Of a DNA stretch of 64,000 nucleotides, positions 60,290-64,000 are shown piece after piece. A program made the position numbers and the translations under genes. The stretch is from Tritrichomonas musculus (lineage: Eukaryota > Parabasalia > Tritrichomonadida > Tritrichomonadidae): assembly GCA_039105265.1 (NCBI GenBank), contig JAPFFF010000057.1, positions 744,001 through 808,000 of the forward strand, given 5' to 3'. Numbering within the stretch: position 1 is the stretch's first letter; each line of letters opens with the position of its first letter. The notes under the pieces were generated by a model that searched no databases, was not told where the DNA came from, and saw only the letters and a program-made list of their open reading frames with translations.

Positions 60290-62224
60290 ATGGATATTGA
60301 AGATATTTTCTTTAATACATCTGATTTCAAACTCGAAAATCATAAGGTTGGAGAAGGTTCATTTGGCACAGTTTATACATCAAGAAACATTCACGATAAC
60401 AAACTCTATGCCACCAAAATAATTAAAACTCATGACGATTTCAATGGACACGAACAAATGCTACTCATGAGAGAATCTATGATACTTCATAAGCTTACAC
60501 ACCCAGGAATTGTTAAATTCAAAGGCGTTAATTTCCGATCTTTTTCAGATCCAACAAAACTAGAACCATCGATTATCACAGAATACCTCAAGCACGGGTC
60601 ATTGAAAGACATTCTTGACCAAGAAAAAAGATCTCTTTCGAATTTTGATTGGACTCCCACAAAAAAATATATTATATTACTTGGGATTGCAAGTGCAATG
60701 AGATACCTTCATAAACACGGTATTATTCATCGAGATCTTAAACCAGAAAATATTTTAATTGATGAAAACATGTATCCACGAATTTGTGATTTTGGATTAT
60801 CACGTTGTTTTTCTAAATCATTGTCAAAATCGCTGAAATTGACCATGACAGGTGAAATTGGGACACCATTGTATATGGCACCAGAATTATTCAATGGTGA
60901 TGAAGAATACACTTCTAGTGTTGATGTATATGCATTTTCAATGCTTGCCTATGAAATTGTTACCGGAAAAGTGCCATTTTATGAACTCGGTGATTCAATT
61001 TCAGCGGTTTCTCTTGGAATGAAAGTAACTGACGGTTATAGGCCAAAAATTCCGAACTATATTCCAGACAAAATGAAGAGTCTCATTGAAAAATGTTGGA
61101 GTAAGAAACCAGAAGAACGTCCTTCATTTGAATTCATTTTGAATGAACTTTCAAGTGACTTTTCGTATTTTGAAGAAACTGTTGATGACGATGAGATCAA
61201 TGAATACATTGATATGCTTAACAATGGAGTTGAAGAAGGTTCAAAAGAAGGAGGAAACAAAGATTTAGAACTCATAGAAGAAGTCAAAAAACTTAAAAAG
61301 AAACTTGAAAGTTACAATTCATCGAATGATGACTTCATTCTCGCTTTGCATTCACTTCATGGCCACGATAGAGAATTGAATCAGCACTTGGCAGTGAACG
61401 ATCTAAAAATTGCATCAGATAAAGGAAACAGTTATGCATCATACATTCTAGGACTGCTTTATTGGAATGGCCGAAGTGTTGAACAAAGCATTGACACTTC
61501 CATCAAATATTTTGAACGATCAACCGAGCAAGGAAATTCATCAGGATTGAATGCAATCGGTTGGTTTTATCAGAATGGATTTGGCATTAAGCGAGATTGC
61601 TCAAAAGCATTTGAATATTACATGAAATCTGCAAATTTGGGAAACTCAAATGCATTAAATAATCTATGCCTTTTGTATCATAATGGAGACTTTGTTAAGC
61701 AAGATTACACGAAAGCTATTGAATGTTGTCTAAAATCATCAGAATTAGGGAATTCAAGTGCATTCTTTAATCTTGCTTACTTTTATCGTGAAGGTCATGG
61801 TTTTCAAAAGAATTATCATAAAGCTATTGAATATTATAAGAAATCAGCAGAACTTGGCAATGCAAATGCATTGAATGCACTTGGATTTATGTATGTGAAT
61901 GGATTTGGTGTTAGAAAAGATTCATCAAGAGCTTTCGAATATTATCAAAAAGCTGCAAATCTTGGTAATTCAAATGCAATGTATAATATCGCATTTGCTT
62001 ATCACACAGGTAAAGGAATGACGAAAGATATCTCAAAAGCTATTGAATATTATCAAAAATCAGCTGAACTTAACAATTCTAATGCTTTTTATAATCTTGG
62101 TTACATATATGAAAATGGAGATGGCGTCTCAATTGATCACTCAAAGGCCATTGAATATTATCAAAAATCAGCAGAACTTGGAAATCAAGATGCAAAAGAA
62201 TCGCTCTCAAAACTCAAAAAATGA
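60290..62224 (+). CDS. Protein kinase with C-terminal Sel1 repeats
   Basis: The protein has 644 residues. The kinase domain is at about 14-285: KVGEGSFGTVYTS, ATKIIK, HRDLKPENILI, CDFGLSRCF, MAPELF, and VDVYAFSMLAYEIVTGKVPF of the tyrosine-kinase-like type. All catalytic residues are intact. A coiled linker (EEVKKLKKKLESYN) leads to about seven Sel1 repeats of 36 residues at 365-640 (GNSNALNNLCLLYHNGDFVKQD, KAIEYYQKSAELGN). It differs from the kinase-Sel1 gene at 23.5 kb, which has the YRD/DFD motifs and many more repeats. Such fusions are common in trichomonads. It probably gathers partners through the Sel1 superhelix; substrates are unknown. Confidence 0.93.
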   Translation: MDIEDIFFNTSDFKLENHKVGEGSFGTVYTSRNIHDNKLYATKIIKTHDDFNGHEQMLLMRESMILHKLTHPGIVKFKGVNFRSFSDPTKLEPSIITEYLKHGSLKDILDQEKRSLSNFDWTPTKKYIILLGIASAMRYLHKHGIIHRDLKPENILIDENMYPRICDFGLSRCFSKSLSKSLKLTMTGEIGTPLYMAPELFNGDEEYTSSVDVYAFSMLAYEIVTGKVPFYELGDSISAVSLGMKVTDGYRPKIPNYIPDKMKSLIEKCWSKKPEERPSFEFILNELSSDFSYFEETVDDDEINEYIDMLNNGVEEGSKEGGNKDLELIEEVKKLKKKLESYNSSNDDFILALHSLHGHDRELNQHLAVNDLKIASDKGNSYASYILGLLYWNGRSVEQSIDTSIKYFERSTEQGNSSGLNAIGWFYQNGFGIKRDCSKAFEYYMKSANLGNSNALNNLCLLYHNGDFVKQDYTKAIECCLKSSELGNSSAFFNLAYFYREGHGFQKNYHKAIEYYKKSAELGNANALNALGFMYVNGFGVRKDSSRAFEYYQKAANLGNSNAMYNIAFAYHTGKGMTKDISKAIEYYQKSAELNNSNAFYNLGYIYENGDGVSIDHSKAIEYYQKSAELGNQDAKESLSKLKK

Positions 62225-62811
62225 AATGTATTTCTGAGATTATATGGTCGCATTATAATAAAAGACAAATATCTCCTTATATTTAAATATTTAATATAAT
62301 TTTCAATAAAAACAGACATCTGCGCATGAAACGACAGTTTATTTTCATATTTTTTCAAATGAATAAAAAGCTTATTTTATTAATAGAACGATTTTTTTTT
62401 TTTTTTTGTGCATTTTAATGTTCTGGTATATAAAAAGGAAAGTAATTAAAGAGAAAACTTTATTTCATCTTTCCATTGGTTTGGTTTGCCGACTTTAAAA
62501 ACTCTTAATTGACTTTAAGAGTGAATTATTATAACGATTATCGCAGTTTTCATTCCATTGAGTGCCAGATAACTGTTACTATTGGTCCTTTTCTTCAACA
62601 AATTCAGATAAGAAGAAATGATGATGTGGTTGTGGATAAAGATAACTATTTCTTACCTGCAGTATTTCATAAAAATATAAGAATTTATACAATTTATTAT
62701 TAATATTTTATGTTTATAAATAAAAAATTTTTGGACTTTTAAAATTATTTATTGAGATATTTACAGTTTTGTGTCATAATTATTATTGTTTTAATATTTT
62801 CATTTCACATG
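62225..62811. other. Intergenic spacer
   Basis: This AT-rich spacer contains T15 at about 62,392-62,407 and an inverted repeat ACTCTTAA...TTTAAGAGT at 62,501-62,523. A 64-codon frame starting at TTG (62,509) lacks an ATG and a recognisable family. Confidence 0.45.
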
Positions 62812-62818
62812 TCATTCT
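62812..62818 (+). promoter_or_regulatory. Initiator of the BTB gene
   Basis: TCATTCT has its A at 62,814, 14 nt before the ATG at 62,828. It is a textbook trichomonad initiator. Confidence 0.6.
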
Positions 62819-62827
62819 ATTTCTTAT

Positions 62828-64000
62828 ATGGCAAATTCGATAAGACTCAAACCAGAAGCAGTTTTACAAATCCCTTTCCAGAATTATGAGAAGGATTTCA
62901 CATTTGTTGTGAATTCCGAAAGATTTGATATAAGCACATTCGCAGCTGACCTCTTATCTACAAAAATCTCAAAAATTCATTTAAATGATCCGACATTTAA
63001 AGAAATTTCGATCGATACAGAGACGAAAGGAGATTTTAACAAAATTCTTAAACTTTTAAAATTCGAACAAGAAGAAATATCTGCTCAAGATATCCCGTTT
63101 CTCACGGAAATCGTTGACATCCTTGAAATTGACAAAATTGAGATCAACTTATCCCAAGAAAGCGAACTCAGTGTTGATAACATATTTGACCATATCAAGA
63201 AACACCAAAAACACCCAAGAATATTTTCAAAAGAACTTTCATCAGAGATAGAATTTTTCACATCACATTTTCCATGATCTCAAAGATAAGTTTGATAAAG
63301 AAAATGAAGAATGCTTAGCATGCATTGATGACAGCATCATTGAACAAGTTTTAAGCAATCCGAAACTTGAGCTTGAAAGCGAGGAAGAGCTGCTTGAATT
63401 TGTGAACTGCCTTTACAAGAAGGACCGGAAGTACTCGTCGCTGTACGAGTATGTTGAATTCATCAACGTTTGCGCAGAAGGGATGAACAAATTCACAGAA
63501 ATCTTCGATTTCAACGACATGACGAAGCCGACATGGGAAACAATTGTCCGCCGTCTTAACGAGCCAATCAAGGCATGTTTTTCAAGTACCAAGCACGAGC
63601 GCACGAAGAAACGACTCCATATTGAGATTGGAAACAAAAACAACGAATTTGATGGAATTTTGAATTATCTGCAAAACAATGGAAACATCAGAGACGAAGT
63701 CGGCATCACCTACTCATCCATAAATGATGGTGACCCATTCGACCTCCTTCAATACGACAACAAAGAAAACTGCTTCCAAACACAAAATGAGCCAAATTCT
63801 TGGATTTGTTTTGAATTCAAGAAACATGAAGTAATTCCATCAGGCTACATCATCAGGTCTTTTTGCGTGGAAAAACTTGATCATCTAAGAACATGGAATT
63901 TGAGGGATCGAACGACATGGAGTCGTGGGCGACACTTGATTCACAAGCAAACAATGAGTCACTTAGAGGAGGGAGCCGTGTTCACCTGTTTCCTATTTCG
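62828..64000 (+). pseudogene. BTB / F5-8C-like protein with two frameshifts, runs off the window
   Basis: The first 149 codons have a BTB-like fold: KDFTFVVNSERFDISTFAAD, then helical pairs and EISAQDIPFLTEIVDIL. They end at a TGA at about 63,275. One base less in CC (63,274-63,275) lets the frame go on as HDLKDKFDKENEECLACID, LESEEELLEFVNCLYKK (BACK-like helices), GITYSSINDGDPFDLL and WICFEFKKHEVIPSGYIIR. The last part matches a discoidin/F5-8C-type domain. A second shift at about 63,894-63,897 restores FEGSNDMESWATLDSQ to the window end. Such BTB-F5/8C proteins are a typical trichomonad family. GC content rises strongly from 63,350. The shifts are real decay or sequencing errors. Confidence 0.75.

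Noticed and set aside
62509-62703. 64-codon frame before the BTB gene
   Set aside because: It starts only with TTG, has no recognisable domain and overlaps an inverted repeat.

Overview
The window looks like nuclear DNA of a parasitic trichomonad (Parabasalia), most like Tritrichomonas or Trichomonas. The evidence is AT-rich, nearly intron-free DNA with very short 5' leaders and TCA-type initiator motifs (TCATTYT/TCATTTTA) 8-20 nt before several start codons. The gene families are those expanded in trichomonads: two-repeat Myb proteins, BspA-like leucine-rich repeats, Sel1-repeat kinases, BTB/F5-8C proteins and GAF-phosphodiesterases. The tRNA-Tyr has a tiny intron, and a family B DNA polymerase sits inside a Polinton-like element. 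Species assignment is inference.

Layout. 1-1.7 kb is a foldback-type inverted repeat. 2-17.5 kb is mostly host genes: a four-repeat protein of unknown function, tRNA-Tyr(GUA), a tubby-like protein, a double-CH actin-binding coiled-coil protein, a C2-like protein, a ubiquilin-like gene broken by one frameshift, a Myb protein, a bacterial-type esterase, a PNPOx-like flavoprotein and a large GAF/PDE protein whose catalytic site has decayed. 17.8-23.5 kb is a graveyard holding an alpha-amylase pseudogene, small inverted-repeat elements, a PIF/IS5-like and a Tc1/mariner-like transposase remnant, and long poly-T tracts. 23.5-26.6 kb is a kinase-Sel1 gene with one in-frame stop. 26,911-33,831 is a compact Polinton-like element with 422-bp terminal inverted repeats, a TTATA target duplication, a whole-looking family B DNA polymerase and two small genes.

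35.1-44.2 kb is a 1.7-1.9 kb inverted duplication, each arm carrying a Myb gene, around a BspA-like LRR gene. The right arm abuts a truncated second copy of the kinase-Sel1 gene. 45.6-62.2 kb holds a MATE transporter, a 1.3-kb region with repeated 17-mers, a divergent pair of Hsp70-like genes (one with a degenerate ATPase fused to coiled coil), a VPS9 protein and three kinase genes. One kinase gene has its 5' end replaced by a 159-bp segment identical to part of the kinase-Sel1 gene. The window ends in a BTB/F5-8C gene carrying two frameshifts.

Themes. Host genes are single transcription units without operons, mostly for signalling, cytoskeleton, trafficking and proteostasis. Recent segmental copying (Sel1 fragments, Myb arms) and mobile DNA have reshaped the locus. 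The most unusual object is the 6.9-kb DNA-polymerase element. Both of its inward-facing genes start within a few bases of the inner edge of the inverted repeats, so they share one promoter and leader. No integrase, capsid, protease or packaging ATPase is recognisable in it.
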